Shown piece by piece: positions 1 to 8,091 of a stretch of 33,196 nucleotides of DNA (its first letter is position 1; every line of letters begins with the position of its first letter). Under the pieces are notes generated by a model. It saw only the letters and a list, made by a program, of their open reading frames with translations. It was not told where the DNA came from and ran no database searches. Source of the DNA: Verrucomicrobiota bacterium (GTDB lineage Bacteria; Verrucomicrobiota; Verrucomicrobiia; Limisphaerales; UBA1100); assembly GCA_030747505.1 (NCBI GenBank), contig JASLKQ010000033.1, positions 1-33,196 on the forward strand. Direction: 5' to 3'. The position numbers and the translations under genes were made by a program.

Positions 1-283
1 CACTCCGCCAATTCAAATTGATCCGGTGCGGATAACGGCCGGTCAAAAGCCCATAACGGGTGGGCACGCAAAAGGAGGCGGGCGCATGGGCGTCGGTAAA
101 ACGCATCCCCTCCCGGGCCAACCGGTCGATGCTGGGTGTGGGGTTGATTGATTTGGGATTGTAACAGCGTGCATCGCCATAACCCATGTCATCAGCCAGG
201 ATCAGGACAATATTGGGCAGCGAATCTTTCGCTTGAACAGAAATCCCTCCCAACAGGAAAAGCCCTATTAAAAACCGGTGCAT
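1..283 (-). CDS. Sulfatase, N-terminal part (cut by window edge)
   Basis: This is the first 94 codons of an exported sulfatase of the formylglycine-dependent (type I, alkaline phosphatase fold) family, which removes sulfate esters. The ATG at 283-281 begins a hydrophobic signal peptide ending near residue 18 (SVQA-KD). It is followed by PNIVLILADDMGYGD, whose Asp pair (about 31-32) binds the metal, and by FCVPTRYGLLTGRYP, the C-x-P-x-R signature in which Cys72 becomes formylglycine. The gene lies 42 nt after the DHDPS-family gene on the same strand, so it may be the third gene of the dehydratase-aldolase operon. The sequence stops at the window edge, so the substrate subfamily cannot be judged. 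The family assignment is firm. Confidence 0.9.
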   Translation of the reverse strand, partial: MHRFLIGLFLLGGISVQAKDSLPNIVLILADDMGYGDARCYNPKSINPTPSIDRLAREGMRFTDAHAPASFCVPTRYGLLTGRYPHRINLNWRS

Positions 284-325
284 GAGGCAATTGAACCACC
301 GAGCACCCCACGAAGCAAGAGAGAG

Positions 326-1237
326 CTAGTTTTGTGTGAGCAATTCCCGGACCGCGGCAGCAATCTTCAGGCGATCCACTTCATCCACTTCATCCATTAA
401 AGGCAGAATCGGACCCGTTTCGGCGATACCCGCCTCAGCAACGGCTGAATGCAGGACACGAATCGGATTGATGTTATTTCTAAGATCCTCCAACGGTTTA
501 AAGGTTTTGCGAATGAATTCGGCCGCCTCAATGTCTTCGGCCTTCAAGGCCAGCAACATCCCCATAGAAAGACTCGGTGCCACACACACGCAGCCACTGG
601 TAAAACTCTGCACGCCAAAACTGTTTATGTGGATGATTGCCGGCTGCTCGCCAATACCGCTAACGATGATTGACCGATCCACGCAATCAACCAGTTTGGC
701 CAGATAATCATCCCGCCCAGGATCCTCACGCACGATGGCGTACTTGATCCAGTTTACAACGCCATCCTCAACCAGCGACTTTGCATCCTGCGGCTCCAGG
801 TATCCTTCGAATTTTATATAGAGCACAATGGGCTTACCATAAGCCTCAGCAATCTTACGAATACCAGTCGCACAACCCGATGGGGTCGCAATATCACGGG
901 CGGGCAAAACCATAGCGGTCGGGAAATCAAAATCACGCAGGATAGCAGCCTGATCCAATGAAGTTCCGTAAGCTGGCCCAACCGAAGGCACCACGGTGGC
1001 ATCAACCCCGGAATGTTCCTGCAGTATAGCCAGTGTCTCGGCATACTCACCCAAGGCAATATGGTAAAACATGGCATTGCCTCCATAGAGCAAGGTGCTC
1101 ACGCCTCCGGCCTCCAGGTGCCGCATAATTTTGGCATTTTCTACAGGACACACCTTCAGAGCCGCATCGCGGGCCAAGGGGGGCACCGCAATCACTGAAT
1201 TGGCCAAAACCTGTGGAGTGATGGGGCCGTTGTTCAT
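326..1237 (-). CDS. Dihydrodipicolinate synthase family aldolase
   Basis: A 303-residue member of the DHDPS/N-acetylneuraminate lyase family, class I aldolases that form a Schiff base between a lysine and a 2-keto acid such as pyruvate or a 2-keto-3-deoxy sugar acid. The expected catalytic Tyr is in VLYIK (Tyr140) and the Schiff-base Lys in NWIKYA (Lys165). The glycine-rich GGVSTLLYGG segment (44-53) sits where the family has its G-(T/S)-T-G-E region, but is divergent. The ATG directly follows the TAA of the IlvD/Edd dehydratase gene with no spacer (TAAATG), which suggests translational coupling. Because it is paired with that dehydratase, cleavage (or dehydration) of a 2-keto-3-deoxy-aldonate is more likely than lysine biosynthesis. 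The exact sugar cannot be read from sequence. Confidence 0.85.
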   Translation of the reverse strand: MNNGPITPQVLANSVIAVPPLARDAALKVCPVENAKIMRHLEAGGVSTLLYGGNAMFYHIALGEYAETLAILQEHSGVDATVVPSVGPAYGTSLDQAAILRDFDFPTAMVLPARDIATPSGCATGIRKIAEAYGKPIVLYIKFEGYLEPQDAKSLVEDGVVNWIKYAIVREDPGRDDYLAKLVDCVDRSIIVSGIGEQPAIIHINSFGVQSFTSGCVCVAPSLSMGMLLALKAEDIEAAEFIRKTFKPLEDLRNNINPIRVLHSAVAEAGIAETGPILPLMDEVDEVDRLKIAAAVRELLTQN

Positions 1238-2980
1238 TTAATAAATGGGAGGCTCAGGGGTAGCCGAGCCGTGTTGAAGAAAGTCAAAATCACACCCTTC
1301 ATGAGCCTGTGTCACGTGGTTGATATAGAGCTGACCGTAACCGCGTGCATACTTGGGCTCAGGTTTCTGCCAAGCTGCACGGCGCTTTTCCAAATCCTCA
1401 TCACTTACGTGCAGCTGAATTTTACGGTTGGGTACATCCAGCTCAACCTCATCGCCAGTCTGCACAAAAGCCAAGGGACCGCCCACGTGACTTTCTGGTG
1501 AAAGATGGAGCACGCACATGCCGTAACTGGTGCCACTCATGCGGGAATCGGAAAGTCGCACCATATCACGCACCCCCTCTTTAAGGAGTTTATCTGGAAT
1601 GGGCAACATTCCCCATTCAGGGAACCCCGGACCACCTTCAGGTCCCGCACTTCGCAATACCAAGACAGTGTCCTTGGTGATTTCCAAGTCTGGATCATTC
1701 AACCTAGCTTTAAGGTCGGGATAACTATCAAAGACCAGTGCCCGCCCACGGTGGGTGAAAAGTTCCTGGGAGGCAGCCGAGGGTTTCACCACGCAACCAT
1801 CAGGGGCAAGATTTCCACGAAGGACAAATGTTCCGCCTTCGGCCTGCACAGGATTATCAGGCGTGCGGATCACCTCTTCATCAATCACCTTGGCCCCAGA
1901 AATATTCTCAGCAATTGTTTGACCTGTTATGGTTGCACAATCGCCATGCAACTTGTCTCCCAACTGAGCCATCAATGCCCGCAGTCCACCGGCATTGTAA
2001 AAATCCTCCATCAAATATTCTTCGCCATTGGGCCGGACATTGGCGAGCACCGGGGTCGCGCGACTGATACGGTCGAAATCCTCCAAAGAAACCTCAAAGC
2101 CCGCCCGACGAGCCACGGCAATAATGTGAATGATCGCATTGGTCGAACCGCCCACGGCCATATCCACGGTGATAGCATTCTCGAATGATTCCCGGGAAAG
2201 CAAATCCGAGGGCTTCAGATTTTCCCAAGCCAAATCCACCGCCCGACGACCGCAGGCGGTGGACATCCGGAAATGTTCACTAACCACTGCGGGAATACTG
2301 GAGGCACCGGGCAAGGTAAATCCAAGTGCCTCAGCAATCGCACTCATGGTTGAAGCGGTGCCCATCGTCATGCAATGACCCGGCGAACGACCAATGGCAT
2401 CCTCAAATTTCGCCCAATCCTCATCACAAAGATTTCCCGCACACCGTTCGGCCCAGAAATCCCACACCGAACTGCCACTACCCAAGGTCTCCTTACCCCA
2501 ACGGGCGGTGAGCATCGGTCCACAGGGTAGATAGATAACCGGAATATCCGCGGAAACAGCCCCCATCAAGAGCGCCGGAGCTGTCTTGTCACATCCTCCC
2601 ATCAGCACTGCCGCATCAATGGGATGGGAACGCAACACCTCCTCGGTTTCCATCGAGAGCAGGTTCCGGTAAAGCATCGTGGTGGGCTTCATTAGCATCT
2701 CACCCAGTGACATCACCGGAACTTCAACAGGAAAGCCACCTGCCTGCCAGACACCCTCCTTAACCTTCACCGCCCGCTCACGCAGATGTGAGTGACAGGT
2801 ATTAAGATCACTCCAGGTATTAAGAATACCAACCACCGGCTTGTCACAGAAATCCTCATCGGCCCAGCCCATCCCCTTGAGTCGGGAGCGATGCCCGAAT
2901 GACCGCAAATCATCGGGCCCAAACCACCGTGCACTGCGCAAGGTCTTGGGATCGCGTTTGATTGAGGTATTCTCACTCAT
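1238..2980 (-). CDS. IlvD/Edd family sugar-acid dehydratase (L-arabinonate dehydratase-like)
   Basis: A 580-residue dehydratase of the IlvD/Edd family, which uses an Fe-S cluster and Mg to turn an aldonate into a 2-keto-3-deoxy-aldonate. Three cysteines at the expected spacing can bind the cluster: NTCHSH (Cys62), MGGCDKT (Cys130) and GHCMTMGTAST (Cys203). Lys132, just after the second Cys, is the family's carboxylated Mg-binding lysine, and the C-terminal SDSRMSGTSYG segment carries the catalytic Ser. Length and the RWFGPDDLRSFGHRSR opening resemble the aldonate branch (arabinonate/xylonate dehydratases) more than IlvD of branched-chain synthesis. The ATG at 2980 is preferred; a TTG at 3004 would add eight residues without homology. 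It is first in an operon with the DHDPS-family gene and divergent from the SMP-30 lactonase gene. Confidence 0.88.
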   Translation of the reverse strand: MSENTSIKRDPKTLRSARWFGPDDLRSFGHRSRLKGMGWADEDFCDKPVVGILNTWSDLNTCHSHLRERAVKVKEGVWQAGGFPVEVPVMSLGEMLMKPTTMLYRNLLSMETEEVLRSHPIDAAVLMGGCDKTAPALLMGAVSADIPVIYLPCGPMLTARWGKETLGSGSSVWDFWAERCAGNLCDEDWAKFEDAIGRSPGHCMTMGTASTMSAIAEALGFTLPGASSIPAVVSEHFRMSTACGRRAVDLAWENLKPSDLLSRESFENAITVDMAVGGSTNAIIHIIAVARRAGFEVSLEDFDRISRATPVLANVRPNGEEYLMEDFYNAGGLRALMAQLGDKLHGDCATITGQTIAENISGAKVIDEEVIRTPDNPVQAEGGTFVLRGNLAPDGCVVKPSAASQELFTHRGRALVFDSYPDLKARLNDPDLEITKDTVLVLRSAGPEGGPGFPEWGMLPIPDKLLKEGVRDMVRLSDSRMSGTSYGMCVLHLSPESHVGGPLAFVQTGDEVELDVPNRKIQLHVSDEDLEKRRAAWQKPEPKYARGYGQLYINHVTQAHEGCDFDFLQHGSATPEPPIY

Positions 2981-3023
2981 GGAGAGAAACCCTTGTAGCA
3001 ACAAACTGCCGTATCGGCGAGAT

Positions 3024-3040
3024 GATTTGATCTGGCCAGA
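3024..3040. promoter_or_regulatory. Candidate operator in divergent dehydratase/lactonase promoter
   Basis: The 87-bp gap between the two divergent start codons (2980 and 3068) contains the perfect 10-bp palindrome TCTGGCCAGA (3031-3040), overlapping GATTTGATCTGG (3024-3035). Related 12-mers occur at 6461-6472 and 17542-17553 in two other divergent gaps next to sugar-metabolism genes. A shared regulator is an inference; no regulator gene is present in the window. Confidence 0.3.
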
Positions 3041-3067
3041 ACGGAGCCCATCGCCTATCGCTTTTGT

Positions 3068-3955
3068 GTGAGCACAATCCTGGCAGAGGCAGAGTTAGTC
3101 ATTGAATCCAATTCGCCTCTTGGGGAGGGCCCGATTTGGGATACCAAAACTAAGGTGCTCTGGTGGGTAGATATCCTTGAAGGCCTGGTGTGCCGCCACG
3201 ATCCAGCTGATCAATCCAATCAATCCTGGCCTGTGGGGCAAATGATCGGAACAATCGTCACAGCAAAGGATGGCCGATTGGTGATAGCGGCTGAGAAGGG
3301 TTTTCATTGGTTTGATCCTCAAACCGGAAACACCGAACTCATCGTCGATCCTGAGCCGGACAAACCTCAGAACCGTTTTAATGACGGCAAGTGCGATCCC
3401 GCCGGACGACTCTGGGCTGGCACCATGCCCATTAGTGAAGAAGGCACTAGCGGCACTTTGTATTGTCTGCATCCCGATGGCAAAGCCGAAACAAAACAAG
3501 CAGGATACGCCATTCCCAATGGCATCGTGTGGAATGATGAAGCTACAATCATGTATCACATCGACAGCCCAACGCGGCGGGTCGATGCGTGGGATTATGA
3601 CAACTCCACCGGCTCCATCAGTAATCGTCGCGCGGCTTATCATGTCCAACAGGAAGGCGCTTTTCCTGATGGCATGGCAATGGATGTAGAAGGGAAAATT
3701 TGGCTCGCGCTATGGGGCGGCTGGGCGGTGATCCGGTTTGATCCGGTTAACGGGGAAGAACTCGCACGCATCCCGGTTCCTGCAAGCCGCACCAGTGCCT
3801 GCGCTTTTGGCGGCCCGAATCTGGATACTCTCTTCATTACCACCGCCAAAAAAGATATTACGCCAAAAAATCTGGAGAAGGAACCTCTGGCCGGGTGTGT
3901 CTTCAAGTCAAACCCGGGCGTATGCGGCCAGCCTCCTGTGTCTTTTGCCGGCTGA
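3068..3955 (+). CDS. SMP-30/gluconolactonase family lactonase
   Basis: A 295-residue six-bladed propeller of the SMP-30/gluconolactonase/LRE family, metal-dependent lactonases that open aldonolactones to the free acids. The expected metal ligands are present: Glu20 in SPLGEGP, Asn105 in NRFNDGKCDPAGRLWAGTM, Asn151 in IPNGIVW and Asp201 in FPDGMAMD. There is no signal peptide, so it should act in the cytoplasm. The start is a GTG at 3068. It is divergent from the IlvD/Edd dehydratase gene and 48 nt upstream of uxaC. The context suits the step before the dehydratase: sugar lactone to sugar acid. Confidence 0.9.
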   Translation: MSTILAEAELVIESNSPLGEGPIWDTKTKVLWWVDILEGLVCRHDPADQSNQSWPVGQMIGTIVTAKDGRLVIAAEKGFHWFDPQTGNTELIVDPEPDKPQNRFNDGKCDPAGRLWAGTMPISEEGTSGTLYCLHPDGKAETKQAGYAIPNGIVWNDEATIMYHIDSPTRRVDAWDYDNSTGSISNRRAAYHVQQEGAFPDGMAMDVEGKIWLALWGGWAVIRFDPVNGEELARIPVPASRTSACAFGGPNLDTLFITTAKKDITPKNLEKEPLAGCVFKSNPGVCGQPPVSFAG

Positions 3956-4003
3956 ATTATTGAATCGCGTTTTAGGAAATTCTAGGTTAAGAAAAGACCT
4001 TCC

Positions 4004-5419
4004 ATGGCATTTATCCACGACGATTTTTTATTGAGTAATGACTCGGCACAACAGCTCTATCATGAGTATGCCATCAACGAGCCCATCCTCGATTATCATA
4101 ACCATCTGCCTCCTGATGAGATCGCCAATAACCGTCAATTTGCCAACCTGGGTGAAGTCTGGCTTGAAGGCGACCACTATAAATGGCGGGCCATGCGTGC
4201 CAATGGTGAGGCTGAAGCGGTTATCACCGGTAAAGCCGAAGCAAAAGAAAAATACCTCGCCTGGGCTCGAACCATACCACACACACTGGGTAATCCCCTC
4301 TATCACTGGACTCATCTTGAATTGGCGCGGTACTTTGGCATCACCGACCTGTTAAACCCGGAAACTGCCGAAACAATCTGGGAACAATCCTGCGAACGCC
4401 TTGCAGAGCCTGCCTTATCGGTACACGGTATCCTCAACCAGTTTGATGTGCGCGGCTTATGTACCACTGATGACCCTACCGACAGCCTTGCCCGGCATGA
4501 AGCTATTGCTGCACTAGATATCCGTACCAAGGTTTACCCCACCTTCCGGCCCGACAAGGCGTGGGGCGTTGATAAGCCTGAGGATTTCAGTCTCTGGGCC
4601 GACAAACTGGCCAGCGCAAGTAACGTTGCCACTGATTCATTAGCCGGCTTCCTGGATGGACTTGAAAAACGCGTGGAAGATTTTCATACCATTGGATCAC
4701 GCCTGAGTGATCACAGTTTTCCCTATTGCTTTGACGCTTTCCCAAGCGCCACCGAGGCAGCACGCATTTTCGACAAAGCCCGGGTGGGCCGCGCTGCCAC
4801 GTATGAGGAGCAAAGGCAATTTGGCGCATACATCATGGAACACCTGAGCAAACTTTACACCGCCAAAGGCTGGGCCATGCAGTTGCACATCGGCCCGCAA
4901 CGCAATAACAACACCCGCCTGTTTGAAACCATTGGCCCGGATATTGGATGTGACTCCATCGGTGATTGGCCACAATCTGCCTCACTGGCGAGTTTCCTGG
5001 ATCGGCTCGAACAAGATTCGGCCCTACCCAAGACCATCCTCTACAACAATAACCCGATGGATAACTTCACCTTTGCAACCATGATCGGAAATTTCCAGGG
5101 GGGCACTCCCGGCAAGATGCAGTTTGGTAGTGGCTGGTGGCATGCCGACCAGAAGGAAGGGATGGAATGGCAGATAAAAGCTTTGGCCAATACAGGCCTG
5201 CTGTCGCGTTTCATCGGCATGCTCACCGATTCACGCTCGTTCCTGAGTTTTCCCCGCCACGAATATTTTCGCCGCACACTCTGTAATCTCATGGGCGAAT
5301 GGATGCAGACTGGTTTTATCCCTGATGATAAGGAGCTCGCCGGGAACATGGTGAAGCGTATCTGTTACCAGAATGCAGCTGATTATCTGGAACTGACCCT
5401 GACAGGCACCCCGGATTGA
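4004..5419 (+). CDS. uxaC: Uronate (glucuronate/galacturonate) isomerase
   Basis: A 471-residue protein matching the full length of UxaC, an amidohydrolase-fold, metal-dependent isomerase converting D-glucuronate to D-fructuronate and D-galacturonate to D-tagaturonate. Recognised motifs are LDYHNHLPP (His32 and His34, metal ligands), GWAMQLHIGPQRN in the centre, and LTDSRSFLSFPRHEYFRR near the C-terminus. The first residues (HDDFLLSNDSAQQLYHEYA) are also typical. The ATG at 4004 follows the lactonase gene by 48 nt on the same strand, so the two are probably co-transcribed. Its stop TGA directly abuts the stop of the convergent NHL-repeat gene. No uxuA, uxaA or uxaB homologue is seen nearby, so the next steps must be done by other families or elsewhere. 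Confidence 0.95.
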   Translation: MAFIHDDFLLSNDSAQQLYHEYAINEPILDYHNHLPPDEIANNRQFANLGEVWLEGDHYKWRAMRANGEAEAVITGKAEAKEKYLAWARTIPHTLGNPLYHWTHLELARYFGITDLLNPETAETIWEQSCERLAEPALSVHGILNQFDVRGLCTTDDPTDSLARHEAIAALDIRTKVYPTFRPDKAWGVDKPEDFSLWADKLASASNVATDSLAGFLDGLEKRVEDFHTIGSRLSDHSFPYCFDAFPSATEAARIFDKARVGRAATYEEQRQFGAYIMEHLSKLYTAKGWAMQLHIGPQRNNNTRLFETIGPDIGCDSIGDWPQSASLASFLDRLEQDSALPKTILYNNNPMDNFTFATMIGNFQGGTPGKMQFGSGWWHADQKEGMEWQIKALANTGLLSRFIGMLTDSRSFLSFPRHEYFRRTLCNLMGEWMQTGFIPDDKELAGNMVKRICYQNAADYLELTLTGTPD

Positions 5420-6454
5420 TTAATCAACCCGAAGGATCCGGTCGTGCCCCGTGTCCACGACATATAGCTTTCCCTTTTCCCAGGTCACCCCATGCGGAAA
5501 ATCGAGCTTCACTTTTCCATGCCCCAGGACTGTTGAAACCTGTCCTGTACTAGGATCATATTTGCGAATCAAGTCATTGGCCTCATCAGCTATATAGACA
5601 TTATCCTCATCATCCACGCAAATATGCTTGGGCGCACCAAGCATAGCTTTTCTTCCAGGCCCATCCTTCTTACCCCTTTTACCCGTTCCCACCACGGTAT
5701 ATATCCTGCCATTGGACTGCACCACCCGTAGCGCGTGCCCTCCCCGTTCAAGCACATAAATATTACCCTTTGAGTCGGGCGCCACCGCGCGGGGATCTGA
5801 TAGCGGTGCTTCTGTAGCCTTCATTCCATCCTCAGGCACACCCTTCTTGCCGTTTCCGGCAATCGTGCTGACGTTGCCGGTTTTCAGGTCCGCCACGCGA
5901 ATGCGTTTATTGCCAATATCGGCAATGTAAATCTTGTCATGCGTGGCGTTCATCGTGATACACATGATAAAGGTAAACATTGCCTTCCTTGCCGGCCCAC
6001 CATCACCTCCAAAACCCTTTTTGCCGGTACCGACCACGGTGTTAATGCGCCCAGTCTTGGCATCGATCTTTCGAATACAGAAATTCCATGAGTCAGAAAT
6101 GTACACGTCGCCCGAAGGCGTTACGGCTACATTGTGCATGCCATTGAAGGTGGCATATTTCATGGGACCCCCGTCGCCCTTGTAGCTCTTGGTCCCGTCA
6201 CCGGCCATCTTGGCATATTTACCCTTGGCATCCAATAGATGCACCCGACCCCCGCCCAGTTCCACGATCCACATGTTACCCTTGGCATCAAAATCCACCC
6301 CAAAAGGCTGTTTCAATAAATTGGGTTGAGCAGTCCTTACGTCTCCTTCGCTGGGCAGCCAGTTGCCAAGGATAAGGGAGACTCTGGGTTCAGCAGCAGT
6401 AATGGATTGGAAAAGGAAAACACACAATAGGCCTACGGAAATTCTGGAATTCAT
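5420..6454 (-). CDS. Exported NHL-repeat beta-propeller protein
   Basis: A 344-residue exported protein built of NHL repeats that fold as a beta-propeller. The ATG at 6454 is chosen because it begins a clear signal peptide (MNSRISVGLLCVFLFQSITA, cleavage near TAA-EP); longer starts only add polar residues before it. Repeats follow the pattern L-x-x-P-x-G-(V/I)-x-x-D-x-x-G-N-(I/V)-Y-(I/V)-A-D, for example DDEDNVYIADEANDLIRKYD and PSGDVYISDSWNFCIRKID, separated by INTVVGTGKKGFGGDGGPA-like linkers typical of secreted NHL proteins. No catalytic residues are recognisable, so it may be a binding or scaffold protein. It is convergent with uxaC with no gap and divergent from the SDR gene by 85 bp. 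Confidence 0.85.
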   Translation of the reverse strand: MNSRISVGLLCVFLFQSITAAEPRVSLILGNWLPSEGDVRTAQPNLLKQPFGVDFDAKGNMWIVELGGGRVHLLDAKGKYAKMAGDGTKSYKGDGGPMKYATFNGMHNVAVTPSGDVYISDSWNFCIRKIDAKTGRINTVVGTGKKGFGGDGGPARKAMFTFIMCITMNATHDKIYIADIGNKRIRVADLKTGNVSTIAGNGKKGVPEDGMKATEAPLSDPRAVAPDSKGNIYVLERGGHALRVVQSNGRIYTVVGTGKRGKKDGPGRKAMLGAPKHICVDDEDNVYIADEANDLIRKYDPSTGQVSTVLGHGKVKLDFPHGVTWEKGKLYVVDTGHDRILRVD

Positions 6455-6460
6455 GGACGG

Positions 6461-6472
6461 CCAGATCATTTC
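6461..6472 (-). promoter_or_regulatory. Candidate shared regulatory motif
   Basis: On the minus strand this reads GAAATGATCTGG, in the 85-bp gap between the NHL-repeat and SDR genes. It matches the motif at 3024-3035 in 10 of 12 bases and shares the contiguous 10-mer GGCCAGATCA with it on the other strand. It lies only 7 nt from the NHL gene start, so it could also be chance. Confidence 0.25.
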
Positions 6473-6539
6473 AAAGGCAACCAAACTTGGCAATCAGCAG
6501 TTGTACTACAGAAGCAGCACCGGTAACCTCCCTGCCACC

Positions 6540-7265
6540 ATGAATTTAGCAGGACAAAATGCCTTGGTAGTCGGCGGTGGCACCGGCATGGGCGAAGCCA
6601 TCGCTCTGGGTTTAGCCGCCGAGGGCGCGAAAGTAGCTGTAGCGGGCCGGCGCCAGGAGAAACTCGATGCAGTCGCCGCACAAGCCGAGGGAATCCTGAC
6701 TCAAACAGCTGATGTCGGAAACCGCGACAGTGTCGCAACCTTGTTCGAGTGGGCAGCCAAAACCTTTGATGACCGACTTGATCTACTGGTGAATTGTGCC
6801 GGTATTAATGTGCCCAAGCGTTCCATGAGCGAGCTCTCCCCAGAGGACTGGGACAAGGTAATGAATATCAACGCCACAGGCGCTTTTAACTGCATGCACT
6901 ATGGACTGCCTCTGATGCGACCGCACAAGAATGGCTTGGTCATCAACATCTCATCGACCAGTGGCAAGCGTGCTGCCCCTTTGGGGGGGGTATCCTACAA
7001 CGCCAGTAAATTTGCCATGGCCGCGCTGGGCACCAGCGCCAGTGAAGACGAACGGGAAAACGGCATCCGTGTGACCACCATTTTTCCCGGTGAAGTGAAT
7101 ACCCCGATTCTGGATGACCGCCCCGTACCTCCGGGTCCAGAGCATCGGGCAAAGATCCTCAAGTCCAAGGACATCGGCGATATTGTGGTCGCAATCGCCA
7201 AACTGCCAGCACTGGCCCACGTACCTGAACTGGTAATCAAACCTATCGGCCAATCCTATATTTAA
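6540..7265 (+). CDS. Short-chain dehydrogenase/reductase (SDR)
   Basis: A 241-residue classical SDR that oxidises or reduces an alcohol/ketone with NAD(P). From the ATG at 6540 it shows the nucleotide-binding VVGGGTGMGEAIA, the NCAG structural motif (LVNCAGINVP), the catalytic Ser in NISSTSG, and YNASK with catalytic Tyr and Lys. The open frame extends upstream to 6363, but the added 59 residues show no SDR character and overlap the divergent NHL gene, so 6540 is preferred. Its position near uxaC suggests, but does not prove, reduction of fructuronate or tagaturonate, or oxidation of a sugar to a lactone. The C-terminus (PELVIKPIGQSY) is typical of the family. Confidence 0.9.
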   Translation: MNLAGQNALVVGGGTGMGEAIALGLAAEGAKVAVAGRRQEKLDAVAAQAEGILTQTADVGNRDSVATLFEWAAKTFDDRLDLLVNCAGINVPKRSMSELSPEDWDKVMNINATGAFNCMHYGLPLMRPHKNGLVINISSTSGKRAAPLGGVSYNASKFAMAALGTSASEDERENGIRVTTIFPGEVNTPILDDRPVPPGPEHRAKILKSKDIGDIVVAIAKLPALAHVPELVIKPIGQSYI

Positions 7266-7361
7266 TTCAAGAGAGCCGGATTCACCGATAACCGGATCAC
7301 CATCATCATCAGACAGTCACTGAGCTTTACAAAACCGACCAACAAGCTGAACTTCTCCGGA

Positions 7362-8006
7362 ATGAAACAACACACCCTTATCTTGGTTTCCATATGTGTT
7401 TTTACCTTTCTGGCAAAAGCCGAGCCTCCCAAAGGCTTCAGCGCACTATTCAACGGAAAGAATCTCGATGGCTGGAACGCCAAACCAAACGGTTGGGCTG
7501 TGGAGAATGGGATTCTGACGCGCAAGCCCAAGAGTGGCTATATCTGGACCGAGAAAGCCTACGGAGATTTTATTTTGGACGTGGAAGTAAAAGTATCCAA
7601 GCGCTGTAATAGCGGCATCTTTTTTCGTACTGACCCAAAAAACGCCGTGCAAGGTGGATTTGAAATTCAGGTAATGGATACCACCGGAAAAAAGAAGCTC
7701 GGCAAGCATGACAACGGTGCGTTTTATGATGCACTTGCTCCCAGCGCCAACCCAGCCAAGCCTCTGGGTGAATGGAACCGATTCGTGATTGCCTGCAACG
7801 GCCCCAATATCAGTGTCAGCATCAACGGCACCGAGGTGGTGAAAGCCGATTTGGATAAATGGACCACCGGCAATAAAAACCCGGATGGCTCACGTAACAA
7901 ATTCAAAACTGCACTCAAAGACTTACCTCGCAAGGGCCATATCGGGTTTCAGGATCATGGCCAAGATGTATGGTACCGAAACATCTATCTTAAAAGTTTA
8001 AACTAA
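7362..8006 (+). CDS. Exported DUF1080 (3-keto-disaccharide hydrolase domain) protein
   Basis: A 214-residue exported protein of the DUF1080 family, a concanavalin-like fold abundant in Planctomycetota and Verrucomicrobiota; some members have been linked to hydrolysis of 3-keto-glycosides. A signal peptide covers residues 1-20 (cleavage AKA-EPP). The family hallmarks are GFSALFNGKNLDGWN near the start, the GDFILDVEVKVSKRCNSGIFFR core and the C-terminal GHIGFQDHGQDVWYRNIYLK. It sits between the SDR gene and the rhomboid gene on the same strand, with 96 nt upstream. A terminator-like hairpin follows at 8064-8091. Confidence 0.9.
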   Translation: MKQHTLILVSICVFTFLAKAEPPKGFSALFNGKNLDGWNAKPNGWAVENGILTRKPKSGYIWTEKAYGDFILDVEVKVSKRCNSGIFFRTDPKNAVQGGFEIQVMDTTGKKKLGKHDNGAFYDALAPSANPAKPLGEWNRFVIACNGPNISVSINGTEVVKADLDKWTTGNKNPDGSRNKFKTALKDLPRKGHIGFQDHGQDVWYRNIYLKSLN

Positions 8007-8063
8007 AGCGTCGGCCTTCGAAAAAGACTGACTTTACTCGGGCTTACATGTAACCATCCTCCC

Positions 8064-8091
8064 AAGCGCGTCATAAGGCGCGCTTTCTTTT
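8064..8091 (+). terminator. Terminator-like hairpin directly before rhomboid start
   Basis: A perfect 7-bp stem (AAGCGCG at 8064-8070 with CGCGCTT at 8079-8085), an 8-nt loop and then TCTTTT (8086-8091). It has the form of an intrinsic terminator for the DUF1080 gene. The rhomboid ATG starts at the very next base, so it may instead control rhomboid translation; the only Shine-Dalgarno-like bases (AAGG, 8075-8078) lie in its loop. Confidence 0.6.

Noticed and set aside
1505-2188. Long open frame on the + strand inside the IlvD/Edd dehydratase gene
   Set aside because: It is antisense to a clearly coding gene with conserved motifs, and its translation has no recognisable domain.
2981-3004. Upstream TTG start for the IlvD/Edd dehydratase
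   Set aside because: It adds MLLQGFLS ahead of a normal MSEN opening, and has no better ribosome binding site.
6363-6539. N-terminal extension of the SDR
   Set aside because: The extra 59 codons have no SDR character and overlap the divergent NHL-repeat gene; the ATG at 6540 starts a normal Rossmann fold.
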